Part shown: piece by piece, positions 40,667 to 50,577 of the stretch
How positions within the stretch are numbered: position 1 is the first letter of the stretch
How the letters are laid out: each line of letters starts with the position of its first letter
From: Puccinia triticina
Lineage: Eukaryota > Basidiomycota > Pucciniomycetes > Pucciniales > Pucciniaceae
Direction of reading: 5' to 3'
DNA: 64,000 nt
Assembly: GCF_026914185.1 (NCBI RefSeq)
Contig: NC_070566.1
Location: 3,968,001-4,032,000, forward strand
Notes under the pieces: model-generated
Told to the model about the DNA's origin: nothing
Database searches by the model: none
What the model saw: only the letters and a program-made list of their open reading frames with translations
Position numbers and translations under genes: made by a program

Positions 40667-41130
40667 GCTACACCAGCGACAGAGCACGGTGCGGTGGTAG
40701 GCGCAATAAAAGCGCGGTAGAAGGATGAAAATAACTTAAAGTTATTTTTAGGAAAAAACCCAAAAGGGTTGTAACGGAGGGGCCAGGAGCGCCTGGGGTA
40801 TTTAAGTGCCCTCCGGGGATCTTACAGGGCCTGCGCACGAGATGCGCAGGGGTTTTTATAAAACCTGTGACTTCTGGGGCCCAACTAAGGGTGTATTTCG
40901 AACGTATAAACGTTCCCAGGCTAGGGGATAGAGATCCCAATAAAGAAATGAAAACGGCGGACCTACTCGTGAAGAGAGTCCGCGGAAGAAGGCGGAAAAC
41001 GACTCAACAAACCGAGATCGGAACAATACAGACAAGCGACCTGTCGGATAGACGGGGGCGGGGCTGGTATGGCGACGAGGTGGTTGGTATGAATCTGGGG
41101 AGGCTTTTACTCGCTCAAAAGCCTCCCCTT
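40667..41130 (-). repeat. Decayed LTR fragment related to the chromovirus LTR
   Basis: The reverse complement matches parts of the LTR at 52415-53730 in order: CTAGCTACACCAGCGAC, ACGGAGGGGCCAGGAGCGC, GGGTATTTAAGTGCCCTCCG, ACAGGGCCTGC and, further right, GACGGGGGCGGGGCTGG and AGGCTTTTACTCGCTC. Identity is moderate, so this is an old relative in the opposite orientation. Confidence 0.7.
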
Positions 41131-41341
41131 AAATATTCTTGCGGCGACCGGTAGGGTCGTCATTCTATTTTCAAATTCTTCGCGGCTGCTTGGCCACGGG
41201 AAAGACTATTTTTTGACAGGAGTGATCGTGAGTCTTTGTGCTTTCGTCGCTCCTGTTCAATTTATCTCTTACTATTGGAACTCTTCCTTGGTCCGAGGAA
41301 GAGTTCTATTCTTCAGACCGTTCTTGGTTGTTCATCTTCGG

Positions 41342-42116
41342 TGTGGTGGTCTAAATGGTAGTCAGCTTCAGATCCAAACTTCAAGATTAATCCTCAAGAC
41401 CTCAAGACTTCCAATCTCTCAAGATTCACTCTGCAATACTCAAGACTCAGAGTTCATCTCCACCTCTCCTCATTTTCACCTCCTCAATTCTTTTCCCTTC
41501 TCTCCTATTCCTTTCCCTTTCTTGGTCCTAACACAGCTTGTGCTGTGGGTTTTATTCCTTGTCTTTGGTTTCTGATCTATTTCTTTTATTTTTCTGTTTG
41601 GTTTGTGTCATGTCTCTCTCATTTCCTATGCTGTGGTTTTCCCATTTTTCTACTCTATTTCTATCCTTCTGAGCTCTGTTGTGCTGTTCTGTTTTGATTC
41701 TGTTTTCTGTTTCCTTTTGTGTTCTTGTCTATTTGTGTTGTGTTGTGTGCGCGCGCACGGCGCGCAAGGAGATGATGAAATGTATGTGACATGTTGTCTC
41801 CCTGAGTTCAAGTTTGCAGAACTTGGAGGAGGGGAGCGGCATGGCATTCTGATCCGCCATCAATTTTTTATCGATCTCAAGAGTCCAGAAGTCCGGCTCC
41901 TACGAATCCCTTTCCCTTCAACAAATTCCCCAACCATCCCGGAATCCTCAACAAAACCGCCGCCGAGAATCCAACCCTCGGCGAACTCTCAAAACCACCT
42001 CCACAACGCTATCACCTCGAATCCTCAGCCTCATCCTCGGACCATCCGTGAGGGCAGCCACCCGGCACTTTTCCCCTCCCAGCGCTGCCGCCGGCCTAGC
42101 ACCGGACGGAGCTCCA
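41342..42116 (+). repeat. 5' outer LTR of the composite (LTR A)
   Basis: Starts TGTGGTGGTCTAAATGG and ends GGACGGAGCTCCA. It contains GTGTGCGCGCGCACGGCGCGC near 41745, the counterpart of a similar GC-rich block in the other LTRs of this lineage. Confidence 0.9.
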
Positions 42117-42120
42117 TATT

Positions 42121-42170
42121 TGGTCCCCCGAGCCGGGATCGAACCAGCGACCTCAAGATTTACAGTCTCG
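42121..42170 (+). promoter_or_regulatory. Primer-binding region, 50-nt tRNA-Tyr complement
   Basis: TGGTCCCCCGAGCCGGGATC, then GAACCAGCGACCTCAAGATT, then TACAGTCTCG: the full complement of the tRNA-Tyr(GUA) 3' half including CCA, T arm and anticodon arm. It has one or two differences from the copy at 37756-37805. The match again ends at the anticodon stem. Confidence 0.88.
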
Positions 42171-42525
42171 TACTGTGGTTTTGAGGCCGTTTGGCGGTTA
42201 TCAGTATTCTTTTCTTTCGATCCTTTCTCTGAATTTTCTTATCCATCCAAATCCACGAGGATTCCAGCTGAACGGAGTCTGGTTCTTTTCTCTTGACTAT
42301 CCCGCACATCCACGACCACAAACAACCTCGATCGATCGTGCGGGCCTCTCTCCTTGAGCGGATTCCTTTGAGGCGCCGACGGTGCCTCAGAGCAATTCCC
42401 TCTCAATCTCATCGATCTACTCCTTGTTTCAAAGGATCAAGACGACCCCTATCTCTCAATCGCTCTCTTGGATTCGATTCTTTCTTTCTTTTAGGGTTCA
42501 GCGGCGGGGCACTTGGGTTGTAGAA

Positions 42526-42635
42526 GTAAGTCCCCACCAAATCAGTGGCACCTCTGAAGTTCTACCCATCTTTTGTCAAAACATCATCGCCACCGCTGTG
42601 AGCCGCCCTTGTACGTCTCTCTGTATCATTTGCAG
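42526..42635 (+). other. Intron-like module P1 (leader, before gag)
   Basis: 110 nt: GTAAGTCCCC donor, GGCACCTCTGAAG, GCCACCGCTGTGAGC, and an ATCATTTGCAG end. It lies 41 bases before the gag ATG. Confidence 0.72.
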
Positions 42636-42676
42636 TTTTGAGTTCATCTACGTCGGACGTTGTCCGGCCAGCGAGG

Positions 42677-44149
42677 ATGGTCAAAATCGACGATGAGGAT
42701 CGGGACCTTGAATTTGACGGGACAAATGTCGAGGGGTTCCTCGAAGCATACCAAACAGCAGCTAAAGAGGACGGCGCATCAGAATTTGACATGGCCTATC
42801 AGCTCGAGTGCTTCATTTCAACGTACGATGTTCTAGATGTGGTCGAGACCCTCGATGGATTTGAGGATCACGACTGGGCGAAGCTCAAAGCATCAATGCT
42901 TGCTTACTGGGGTCGAGCTGATGTATCTCGGTTCTTGCGTCAAGATCTTGAAGCTCTAGTGCGGACGTGGTCCGCAAAAGGAGGAATTTCTTCAGTTAAC
43001 GACTACCAGATCTTTCGGCAGTCCTGGGATCCGATTCAGTCATCCCTGCTTAGGAACAATCAGATTGGTACCGTTGAAGAGATCAAAACTGACTTTTATC
43101 TCGCCTTCTCCGTTGGTATTCAAGAGCAAATCCGGGCCGAGCTGATCAGGAAGAAGATAAGGATAACCACGCGCAATCAACGATTTCAGCTCCCGAGTTT
43201 TGAGAAGCTCAGCGAAGCTGTCAATCAGGTCATGCTGAATCTGGAAGCCGACCAACATGCCACGGAATTCTTGGATTCACGCAAATCCTCACCGCCGGTG
43301 GACGAATTTCCTAAGGTGCCGCGATCATCAAGGAAGCACTGTGAGAGGGAACTCTCAGATCCCCAGGTTCCTCAAGCCCCAGATTCAAAGCCTAGTCTTC
43401 CCAATCGCCGCGTCGGCATTGTAGAGTTCACACTTCAGGATCTAGAATTCCTAGCTCAATCGTGGTCAGAAGAGGAGGGCAGATCGTTCGCTGAGGATTG
43501 TCCAGTCTTCTGCCGATCTTGGGATTCCCTTTTTTCCGCGCTAGTTGGGAAGTCCTTTTATATCAACACTCTTGAAGAAGTTAAGAGCTCGTGTTATGAA
43601 GTATTTTCCCTGATCGCTCAACCTTCATCGCTCAGTTCACCGGAAGCAGCCTCCGATTCAGATCAGAAAGACTTTTCCTTGTCTAGTCCAATTGCGTCTC
43701 CGTCTCTTGTCGAAAATGTTCAATGCCATCCTGCCCGAAAACAACCTGATGATCTCAAGCCCTTCAAAATCCTTCCTGTATTCTATCCTCCAGGCCTCAG
43801 TCTCTCCAAGGAGCCCACTCGTACGTTTGCCGACCCGCAAGAAAAAGATGTCAAGAAGGCTATTTTAGATCCGAAGCCGCCCTCAGTCATTGCATCCAAT
43901 CCCTTTCCCCGAGGCAATCAATCCAACCCTTCTCAAGGTTCTTTCAAGGATCCCATCTCTGTGTCCGATCCAGTCACATCCTTATCCACAGTTGAATCTT
44001 TTAGATCCAACCCCTTCCAAAGACAAGATGATAGTCGCCAGTCTCCCGAGGTTCTCGGTGCATCCTTTCCCCCAGGTCTTGGTCTCTCCAGGGAGTCCGC
44101 GCGTACGATCCCCGGGTCAGAGTTGAACACTGATTCCGAGTTTTCCTAA
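42677..44149 (+). CDS. Gag-like protein of the first internal region
   Basis: About 490 residues from MVKIDDEDRDLEFDGTNVEG. The N-terminal capsid-like block is homologous to the gag at 36506-37543 (FDGTNVEGFLEAYQTAAKED, DVVETLDGFEDHDWAKLKAS). A second partial repeat of the LEFLAQSWSEEEG type appears near residue 270. The C-terminal half is Ser/Pro-rich with an FYPPGLSLSKEPTRTF motif repeated later as FPPGLGLSRESARTI. No zinc knuckle or protease is recognised. The frame ends SEFS and a stop, at a similar position to the gag stop of the minus-strand element. Confidence 0.8.
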   Translation: MVKIDDEDRDLEFDGTNVEGFLEAYQTAAKEDGASEFDMAYQLECFISTYDVLDVVETLDGFEDHDWAKLKASMLAYWGRADVSRFLRQDLEALVRTWSAKGGISSVNDYQIFRQSWDPIQSSLLRNNQIGTVEEIKTDFYLAFSVGIQEQIRAELIRKKIRITTRNQRFQLPSFEKLSEAVNQVMLNLEADQHATEFLDSRKSSPPVDEFPKVPRSSRKHCERELSDPQVPQAPDSKPSLPNRRVGIVEFTLQDLEFLAQSWSEEEGRSFAEDCPVFCRSWDSLFSALVGKSFYINTLEEVKSSCYEVFSLIAQPSSLSSPEAASDSDQKDFSLSSPIASPSLVENVQCHPARKQPDDLKPFKILPVFYPPGLSLSKEPTRTFADPQEKDVKKAILDPKPPSVIASNPFPRGNQSNPSQGSFKDPISVSDPVTSLSTVESFRSNPFQRQDDSRQSPEVLGASFPPGLGLSRESARTIPGSELNTDSEFS

Positions 44150-44242
44150 CAAACAATCAAAGAGCCGACGACCTCGCGTGATTGTGTCAGGAATCTGAGT
44201 GTTGGTCTCTGCGCAAACCCTGGTCCCGAATCCTGGGATGTC

Positions 44243-45664
44243 TTGGATTCTAGATCGCTCGACAAATGGGTCCGGGCTCCTCTTAACCTGATTGGCTTCC
44301 GTGATCTCCTTGCCTGTCATCGCGGTCCATCCTTTCAGATCAACTCAAGCGGTTCTCTTGTCTCGCATGGCAAAGTGGATCCTGGACTTGCATGGAGTCG
44401 AACTGGAGTAGGCTCCGATTCAATCCCAACATCCGAAGATCGCCTCCGAAATGAGGGTAAACTACCTTTACTTCAGCCGGAGCGCGGTCGAGGAGGCTTA
44501 GTTTTAGTGGAGGCAAGGAGTATAGAAGTAAGTTCTCTCCTTAGTATGCGCCTCCGGGTAGATACCTACCGTGTTGTAAAAACTCTACATCCTGCCACTC
44601 TCGTGAGCCGTACTTGGTCGCTTTTCTCTTTTCCTAGTGAGGTGTCGATACGGCCGATTACTCTCAATCGTTTCAGCAAGATCAAGCCGCCCTCCTTTCA
44701 TCCGAAAGAGGACGATGAGTGGGTTCGGAAGCTGCAACTCAAGGGGAAGCGCTCAACTCTTTGGGTTCCTCAACTTTCTAGCGCGAATCTTAGCCCGCTG
44801 ACCTCAACTCAGAAGGCTATCGGTCTGAAACAACCAACCAACATGGTTCTGATCAGCCAGCCCCGCCAGCTCGCGGAGCGCTTGGTTCAGCTTGAAGATC
44901 CGCTATCGTTCGACGGCGCGGAGTTGCTCTTCACGCCAGAAGGTCATCTCCATAAAAGGAATAAGCTATCCGTGTTTTATCTCGAGAAGGTTTTGATTAC
45001 GGCTTTGTTTCAAGATCCTCGTTCAATTGGGATCAAGACGTTTCAGGAGCTCCTCCGCAACAAGGGTATGGTTGAGCGGGGACACGGCCCTCTGAAAGCG
45101 GCGTTAGTCAAGCTGGCGGGCGAGTCGGGCAAGAACTGCCGGAAGTTCCTGCCTTTGGTCTTGTTTGCCGATTGTATTTCAACTAAGCGCACGACAGGTT
45201 ATTCCCCGTATGAGCTTGTCTTCGGGCAGCGTGCGGCCCTGCCAATCGATTTGGACATTGAATCCTACCTCGGCGTCGACTGGGAAGAAGTCCGCGACAC
45301 GACGGATCTCTTGGTAGCACGGTCCAAGCAGCTTGAGAGGAGCGAAGATTCTCGGCGTCTCGCGTACGAGAGGATGATGAATTCGCGTGAAGAGTCCGTT
45401 CGATACTGGCAAGAGAAGAACTTTGGGAAATTCCGGCATCCGCTCCAGTCTGGCGACCTCGTCCTCGCCTACAACCGATCTCTAGAAGTGCAATGGGGGC
45501 AGCTTTTCGCCCACAAGTGGAACGGCCCCTACCGAATTGTCAAGCAGGTTCAAGGGGGTTCTTACGTCCTTGCGGAGCTTGATGGGACGGAGCTCAAACG
45601 CCGTTTCGCGGCGGATCAGGTCAAGCGGTACTTTCCGCGTGGGGGCATTACTGACCAAAAGTAA
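44243..45664 (+). CDS. Deleted pol: spacer plus integrase C-terminal region
   Basis: 473 residues. The first ~275 include DRLRNEGKLPLLQPERG (one LRNExKL unit) and no enzyme motif. From about residue 276 (GMVERGHGPLKAALVKLAGE) it matches the integrase from its catalytic Glu onward, ending HKWNGPYRIVKQVQGGSYVL and ELKRRFAADQVKRYF. RT, RNase H and the first two integrase Asp residues are missing, so it is a deletion derivative. The intron-like module P2 (44528-44637) lies inside it, and the stop codon at 45662 overlaps module P3. Confidence 0.8.
   Translation: MDSRSLDKWVRAPLNLIGFRDLLACHRGPSFQINSSGSLVSHGKVDPGLAWSRTGVGSDSIPTSEDRLRNEGKLPLLQPERGRGGLVLVEARSIEVSSLLSMRLRVDTYRVVKTLHPATLVSRTWSLFSFPSEVSIRPITLNRFSKIKPPSFHPKEDDEWVRKLQLKGKRSTLWVPQLSSANLSPLTSTQKAIGLKQPTNMVLISQPRQLAERLVQLEDPLSFDGAELLFTPEGHLHKRNKLSVFYLEKVLITALFQDPRSIGIKTFQELLRNKGMVERGHGPLKAALVKLAGESGKNCRKFLPLVLFADCISTKRTTGYSPYELVFGQRAALPIDLDIESYLGVDWEEVRDTTDLLVARSKQLERSEDSRRLAYERMMNSREESVRYWQEKNFGKFRHPLQSGDLVLAYNRSLEVQWGQLFAHKWNGPYRIVKQVQGGSYVLAELDGTELKRRFAADQVKRYFPRGGITDQK
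44528..44637 (+). other. Intron-like module P2
   Basis: 110 nt: GTAAGTTCTCTCC donor, TATGCGCCTCCGGG, GCCACTCTCGTGAGC, TTCTCTTTTCCTAG end. It can be read through in frame here. Confidence 0.75.
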
Positions 45665-45777
45665 GTCCCCCTCCTTAGTATGCACCTCGGGCTCTACTGC
45701 CACCTTCGTCGTAAGCTCTACTCCAGCCACTGTCGTGAGCCGCCCGCGGGGACCCCTCCTCTTTCCGCTTTCTTTAG
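45661..45777 (+). other. Intron-like module P3, overlapping the pol stop codon
   Basis: 117 nt: GTAAGTCCCCCTCC donor, TATGCACCTCGGG, GCCACTGTCGTGAGC, CCGCTTTCTTTAG end. The ORF ends CAA AAG TAA with the stop inside the donor, exactly as in M4 at 31398-31401. Confidence 0.75.
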
Positions 45778-45847
45778 GTTTTCCCTCTCTCTCTTGGCCG
45801 CGAATCCGTCGAAGGAGTCTGGGGACAGACTCCAAGTGGTGGGTGGA

Positions 45848-46886
45848 TGTGGTGGCCCCTCTCGTGGCCAGCTATTCAGGAGCATCACCGCCGCCAGCAG
45901 GATCATCAAGACTCAAGTTTATTTTCACTTCCCAAGACTCAATTTCCACGCTGGGGTGGACAGAAATCCGTCATTGGGTCCCGCGACTCAATGAAAGTTG
46001 ATTAGGTAATCCGTCATTGGGTCCCGCGACTCAATGAAAGTTGATTAGGTAATCCGACATTGGGTCTTGCGACTCAATGAAAGTTATGGTGCAGTCCCGA
46101 CTCCCCAGGCCTCAAGATCTCTTCTCATCACATTTCCACCTTCAACTGGCTCCCCTATCTCTCCTTTTCCTTCTGTCCATTTTCCCATCTCCCTTCCTTC
46201 TCAGTTCCCCATGCCTCTTCAGCTTTCTTGGTCCTAACACAGCGCCTGATGTGGGTTTATTTCCTTGTTTGTTTCTGATTTCTTTCTCTTCTGTTTGTTC
46301 TGCCTGTCTTGAGTGTTTTCTGTTTTCTCTTTCCTCTTTTTATTTTCCTCCCTCTGGTTCTTTTCTTCCTGACTCATCACGCTGTGTTTTCCTTAATTTT
46401 CCCTTGTGTTGTTTCCTTTCTTCTTTTTTATCTTGTTTGTTGTGAGTGTGTGCGCGTGTAGCGCGCGGAGGATGTGATGAAATGTATGTGACATGTCGCC
46501 CGGAGTCCAAGTTCAGCTCAAACTTGGATGATGGGTGGCTATGGCATTCTGATCCCGGAATACGGACCATCACTGAGCTTATAGATCCTATCTTCAGAGT
46601 TTCAACTTACGGGCTCCGCCCGCCGATCATCCTTCATCAGAGTTTTCCGGATCTTTTTCCTTCCTCTTCCTTAAGATCACATCTCCCTTCCCCTCAAACA
46701 AAACAACCGCCGCCGAGGATCCAAACCCCCGGCGAACTTCTCAAAACCACCCAAAACCCAATAGCTATCCCTGATCCCCCCCATTTTCAGCGCTCATCAC
46801 CACGGACCACCCAGCCACGAGGGCAGCCTAAACAGCACCCATCCCCTCACACGACTGCCTCCGCTTGTACAGACAGGAGTCTCTCA
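45848..46886 (+). repeat. Internal LTR (LTR B), diverged from LTR A
   Basis: 1039 bp, starting TGTGGTGGCCCCTCTCG after the purine tract AAGTGGTGGGTGGA and ending AGGAGTCTCTCA before a second PBS. It shares with LTR A short blocks such as TTCTTGGTCCTAACACAGC and GATGAAATGTATGTGACATG. It contains three tandem ~50-bp units (45963-46085, CGTCATTGGGTCCCGCGACT). Confidence 0.85.
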
Positions 46887-46888
46887 TT

Positions 46889-46937
46889 TGGTCCCCCGAG
46901 CCGGGATCAAACCAGCGACCTCAAGATTTACAGTCTT
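46889..46937 (+). promoter_or_regulatory. Second tRNA-Tyr-type primer-binding region
   Basis: TGGTCCCCCGAGCCGGGATC, AAACCAGCGACCTCAAGATT and TACAGTCTT: the same 3' tRNA half as the other two, with one substitution in the T loop and the last anticodon-stem bases changed. Confidence 0.85.
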
Positions 46938-47256
46938 GGCTGTGGTTTTGAGGAGTTTGGTGGTTGCAAATTTCCTTTACTTTGTCTTCTGATTTCTATA
47001 CACTTGAATTCCGAGAATCCTAGCTGAACCCGCTTTGGTTTCCTTTCAAATCAATTCTTGAGCATTCACGACACAAGGTGCGGAGTCCTTTGAGGCGCCA
47101 ACAGTGCCTCAGAGCACATCCAATCCATTCATTGCCGTCAATCTCGTTTCAGGATTTGGTCTAGTCCCCGTTCCAGGATCAAGACGTTTCCGGCTCTCGA
47201 TCTTTCTTTCTTTTCTTTTTCAGGGTGTTCAGCAGCGGGGCATAGGAGTAGCAGAA

Positions 47257-47360
47257 GTAAGTCCCCTCCACTTAGTAGCACCTCTGAAGTCTACTACTTT
47301 TGTCAAAGCATCACTCTAGCCACTCTTGTGAGCCCCTTGGATCCGCGGTCTCCTCTTTAG
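47257..47360 (+). other. Intron-like module Q1 (leader, before gag)
   Basis: 104 nt: GTAAGTCCCCTCC donor, TAGCACCTCTGAAG, GCCACTCTTGTGAGC, GGTCTCCTCTTTAG end, 50 bases before the gag ATG. Confidence 0.72.
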
Positions 47361-47410
47361 GTCTTCTTTGGTCGAGTTTGGTCAAGGCGGACCATATCTT
47401 CCCAGCTCAG

Positions 47411-50374
47411 ATGGTTGAAATCATACCTCAAGATCAAGATCTCGCGTTTGACGGTACCAATGTCGAGGAATTTCTCAAATCTTATCAGACGGCGGCTCGA
47501 GTCGATGGAGCCTCGGAATATGATATGGCTCAGCAGATTTGTTACTTCCTCCGCACGGAAGAACTGATGGATGTCGTCAAGACCCTGGACGGCTTCAAGG
47601 ATTGTGATTGGAAGAGGCTCAAGGCATCTATGCTTGCTCACTGGGGACCGGCTGACACAGCGTGGTTGACAGTTCAGCATTTGGAAGACTTGATGCGGTA
47701 CTGGTTGGTGAAGGAAGGGATCTCTCCCGCCAAAGATTATCCTTACTTTTGCCTATATTTTGAACCGATCTGCCGTTATCTACTTCGGGATGAAGATATT
47801 GATGAAGGAGAAATTCAACAACTCGAATATCAAGCTTTTTGTTTGGCTTATCGGCTCTCTTTGCTCCGCTCCTCTAGTTCATCGGAGGTGATCGATCGAC
47901 CGGCAATAACAAATCGGACTACTCATTTGGAGCCACCTTCAACTCGGTTTGCGGACGGCTTGCCCAAGACATCTCTGGAACTCAATACAGGAGATTGGGA
48001 CACAGAGTTGGATTCCTCTGATGAGTCAACTGAAGAGCCGAGTCGCGCCTTTTCCCAGCCCCCACAACCGTTGAATGCAAGTTGCGGAAGCCGCCAACCA
48101 TTTGGTCCTCCCGCCTTTGTCGCATCCAAGCCTCTTGCTAGAGCTGAACATGAAGAGAGATGTACGGGTGTCGAGTCGGAGGTTTTTGATCCATTGAATG
48201 AAGGGCCGAGTCACGCGGACGCTGCCAGAGAATTTCCTGAAGATTCCGAGTCCTTTGAATCTCTTCAGGCTCTGCGCGCTGTTGAAGATCTTACGCCGAC
48301 GGTCTGCTACAAGCTCCCCAATCTTCTTTGTGCATCTCTTCCTCCGGGTCTTAGCCCTGTCAAGGAGCCCCTGGGTGCAATCCAGGATTCAGAAAAAGAT
48401 CTGCCCGATGATCCCAAGCCGTTCAAGCGATCAACTGAAGAGTCAAGTCATCCTGAAGCCATTCAGTTGGAATCAAGATCATTGCCGGAGCCTTCTGATC
48501 GATTGCCTGTCAAGCCCAAGACCTCTCTACTGGACCCAATGCTGTGGCCCGCGAATCTGGCACGCAAAATTGAAATCCAATCTGATCCCCCTCAAAGTCA
48601 ACATGAAAGTCAAGGGTCGTTGAATGTTCTTCCTGTGCCTTCTCCCGTTCCACATGGTGAGGCTGATCCTGGACTTGCATGGAGTCGAACTGGAGTAGGC
48701 TCCAATCAAATCCCGACATCCGAAGATCGTCTCCGCAACGAGGGTAAACTACTACCTCTTCAATTCGAGCGAGGACAAGGAGTCTGCGGGAAAATCTCTG
48801 GATGTATTGGACCAATCGTCGAATTCAGGATAGGTTCTACGGGCGTCAAGATTTCGGCGGCAACGTTCTCCAGCTCTGCCAATTGTTTTCATCCGAACGG
48901 TTTCAAAATTTTTGTTCTGGTGGAGGCTGAGAGACTGAAAGTAAGTTCTCTCCTTAGTATGCGCCTCCGGGTAGATGCCCATCTTCTTGTCAAAACCCTA
49001 CCTTCTGCCACTCTCGTGAGCCATACTCGGTCGCCCTTTTGCCTTGTCAGTTTTGTTGCATTACGGCCGACAATTACCGATCATCAGAGAAGGACAGCGC
49101 GGTTTGCTGGTCGTCGAATCAAGAACGGGCCGGAAGCCACAGAAGACTGTCGAATGCCGCTCATCTCATCTCCTGGATGGACCCAAGGTCCAGATGTCCA
49201 GCCCTATTCAATTCAGGCTGTAGCTTCATCTCAAATTTCTGTTGAGGACATCGATTCCAGGGACTTCATTTTCCTTGTGGCCTCAAGAGGTGAGGTGGAT
49301 CCTAGTTTCGCGCAGAGGCGAACAGGAGTAGGCCCTCATTCGATTTTGTCCTCCTATGTCACTCCTACCAAGCACACGGCTCCACTTCCGACCAATCTCG
49401 GCGATGGGAATAAACTACCACCATCATCCCTGCCTCTTTCCGAAACGTTTCAGTCCGATCCCTCCCGAAGGCGGCATGAAAATCAAAACACTTGCGATAT
49501 GCTTTCTGCGTCTTATCCTCCAGCTCTCGGCCCCTTCAAGGATCCCACTCGTACGGTCTCATGTGCCGAATGGGAAGAGATGAAAGCCGATCCCGAGCTT
49601 GTCAAGCTGGTAGCTGACAAGCCAAGTCAAGTGGAAATTGCTTCGGCCGACCATATCTTGTCTAATCCTCTTGCTTCCCCGCTGGAAGTCTACCTCACTC
49701 GTTGGATCACACAGAATCGCCTCGATCATCTAGATGGCGCGCTTCAAACCACTCCTGATGTTGTAGCTCCAGGGAGCTCAGACTCTTTGCTGATACTAGC
49801 TGCGCCAGCCAAGAAGTGGTTTCAGAGCACAGAGATCAAAGAAGCCAATCTTTTTCCTGATACTATCAAAGCTTTAGTCAAGGCTCTAGATCACCAAACA
49901 TTTCATCTTTTTGTTTCGCGAGTCTCTCTAGATTCAAAGGCCCAATCTTTCTTAAATCCTGCTTTATCATTGACTCAAAGGTCAAATCTTCAAGATGACT
50001 CAAACACAATTGGAAACGGCAGGCTCAACCATGCAAATCATGACCTCTCATGGGAACGAATTGGCGATCCTCGTATAAATGAAATCAAGACGTTTCAGGA
50101 TTCCGGCGCTGGCTTTTTGTTTCAAAATCATGTTTTGGTTCAATCTCGTCTCTGCAATGAGAATAAACTACGTTCCGCCTCTTGTCTCCGCAATGAGAAT
50201 AAACTACGTTCTGCCTCTCGTCTCCGCAATGAGAATAAACTACGTTCCGCCTCTCGTCTCCGTAATGAGAATAAACTATGTTCCGCAATGAGAATAAACT
50301 ACGTTCCGACTCTCGTCTCCGCAATGAGAATAAACTACCTTCCGACTCTCGTCTCCACGACGAGAATAAACTAG
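47411..50374 (+). CDS. Gag-like long ORF of the second internal region
   Basis: About 987 residues from MVEIIPQDQDLAFDGTNVEE. The N-terminal block is homologous to the two other gags (FLKSYQTAARVDGASEYDMA, DVVKTLDGFKDCDWKRLKAS). The rest is Ser/Pro-rich and carries the PPGLSPVKEP-type motif twice and LRNEGKL once. The end is a run of LRNENKLRSAS units. No protease, RT or integrase is seen. Module Q2 (48941-49050) lies inside; its removal would change frame, so spliced and unspliced products would differ. Its length and openness suggest selection or recent origin. Confidence 0.75.
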   Translation: MVEIIPQDQDLAFDGTNVEEFLKSYQTAARVDGASEYDMAQQICYFLRTEELMDVVKTLDGFKDCDWKRLKASMLAHWGPADTAWLTVQHLEDLMRYWLVKEGISPAKDYPYFCLYFEPICRYLLRDEDIDEGEIQQLEYQAFCLAYRLSLLRSSSSSEVIDRPAITNRTTHLEPPSTRFADGLPKTSLELNTGDWDTELDSSDESTEEPSRAFSQPPQPLNASCGSRQPFGPPAFVASKPLARAEHEERCTGVESEVFDPLNEGPSHADAAREFPEDSESFESLQALRAVEDLTPTVCYKLPNLLCASLPPGLSPVKEPLGAIQDSEKDLPDDPKPFKRSTEESSHPEAIQLESRSLPEPSDRLPVKPKTSLLDPMLWPANLARKIEIQSDPPQSQHESQGSLNVLPVPSPVPHGEADPGLAWSRTGVGSNQIPTSEDRLRNEGKLLPLQFERGQGVCGKISGCIGPIVEFRIGSTGVKISAATFSSSANCFHPNGFKIFVLVEAERLKVSSLLSMRLRVDAHLLVKTLPSATLVSHTRSPFCLVSFVALRPTITDHQRRTARFAGRRIKNGPEATEDCRMPLISSPGWTQGPDVQPYSIQAVASSQISVEDIDSRDFIFLVASRGEVDPSFAQRRTGVGPHSILSSYVTPTKHTAPLPTNLGDGNKLPPSSLPLSETFQSDPSRRRHENQNTCDMLSASYPPALGPFKDPTRTVSCAEWEEMKADPELVKLVADKPSQVEIASADHILSNPLASPLEVYLTRWITQNRLDHLDGALQTTPDVVAPGSSDSLLILAAPAKKWFQSTEIKEANLFPDTIKALVKALDHQTFHLFVSRVSLDSKAQSFLNPALSLTQRSNLQDDSNTIGNGRLNHANHDLSWERIGDPRINEIKTFQDSGAGFLFQNHVLVQSRLCNENKLRSASCLRNENKLRSASRLRNENKLRSASRLRNENKLCSAMRINYVPTLVSAMRINYLPTLVSTTRIN
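48941..49050 (+). other. Intron-like module Q2
   Basis: 110 nt: GTAAGTTCTCTCC donor, TATGCGCCTCCGGG, GCCACTCTCGTGAGC, TTTTGCCTTGTCAG end. It is very similar to P2 over the first 75 bases. Confidence 0.75.
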
Positions 50375-50500
50375 TCTCTTCTTTGAAGACCCTCTGCGAT
50401 GAGGTTAAACTAGGCTTGTCTGCAGAGACCCTCCGCAATGAGGCTAAACTTCCAAGCCTCCGCGACAAGGATAAACTAATGATCCTCCGCAATGAGGTGA
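50145..50500 (+). repeat. Tandem repeats encoding LRNENKL units
   Basis: The unit GTCTCCGCAATGAGAATAAA (about 36 bp with the following CTACGTTCCGCCTCT) is repeated about seven times, then continues as drifted copies (GAGGTTAAACTA, GAGGCTAAACTT). The translated form is LRNENKLRSASR. Related single units occur at 44440, 48720 and, reversed, 34700-34990. Confidence 0.85.
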
Positions 50501-50577
50501 AACTACCTCTCCCAAAAATAGGAACTCGAGCGCAGGAGGAGGAGTTTAGTATGCCGCGGAGGAAAGAGGAACTAGAA

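Noticed and set aside
41603..42184. ORFs of 190-220 codons inside LTR A and LTR A' (also at 51031 and 46446)
   Set aside because: They are open in LTR copies because of pyrimidine-rich composition, and cross the LTR/PBS junction with no domain. LTRs of this lineage are not expected to encode proteins.
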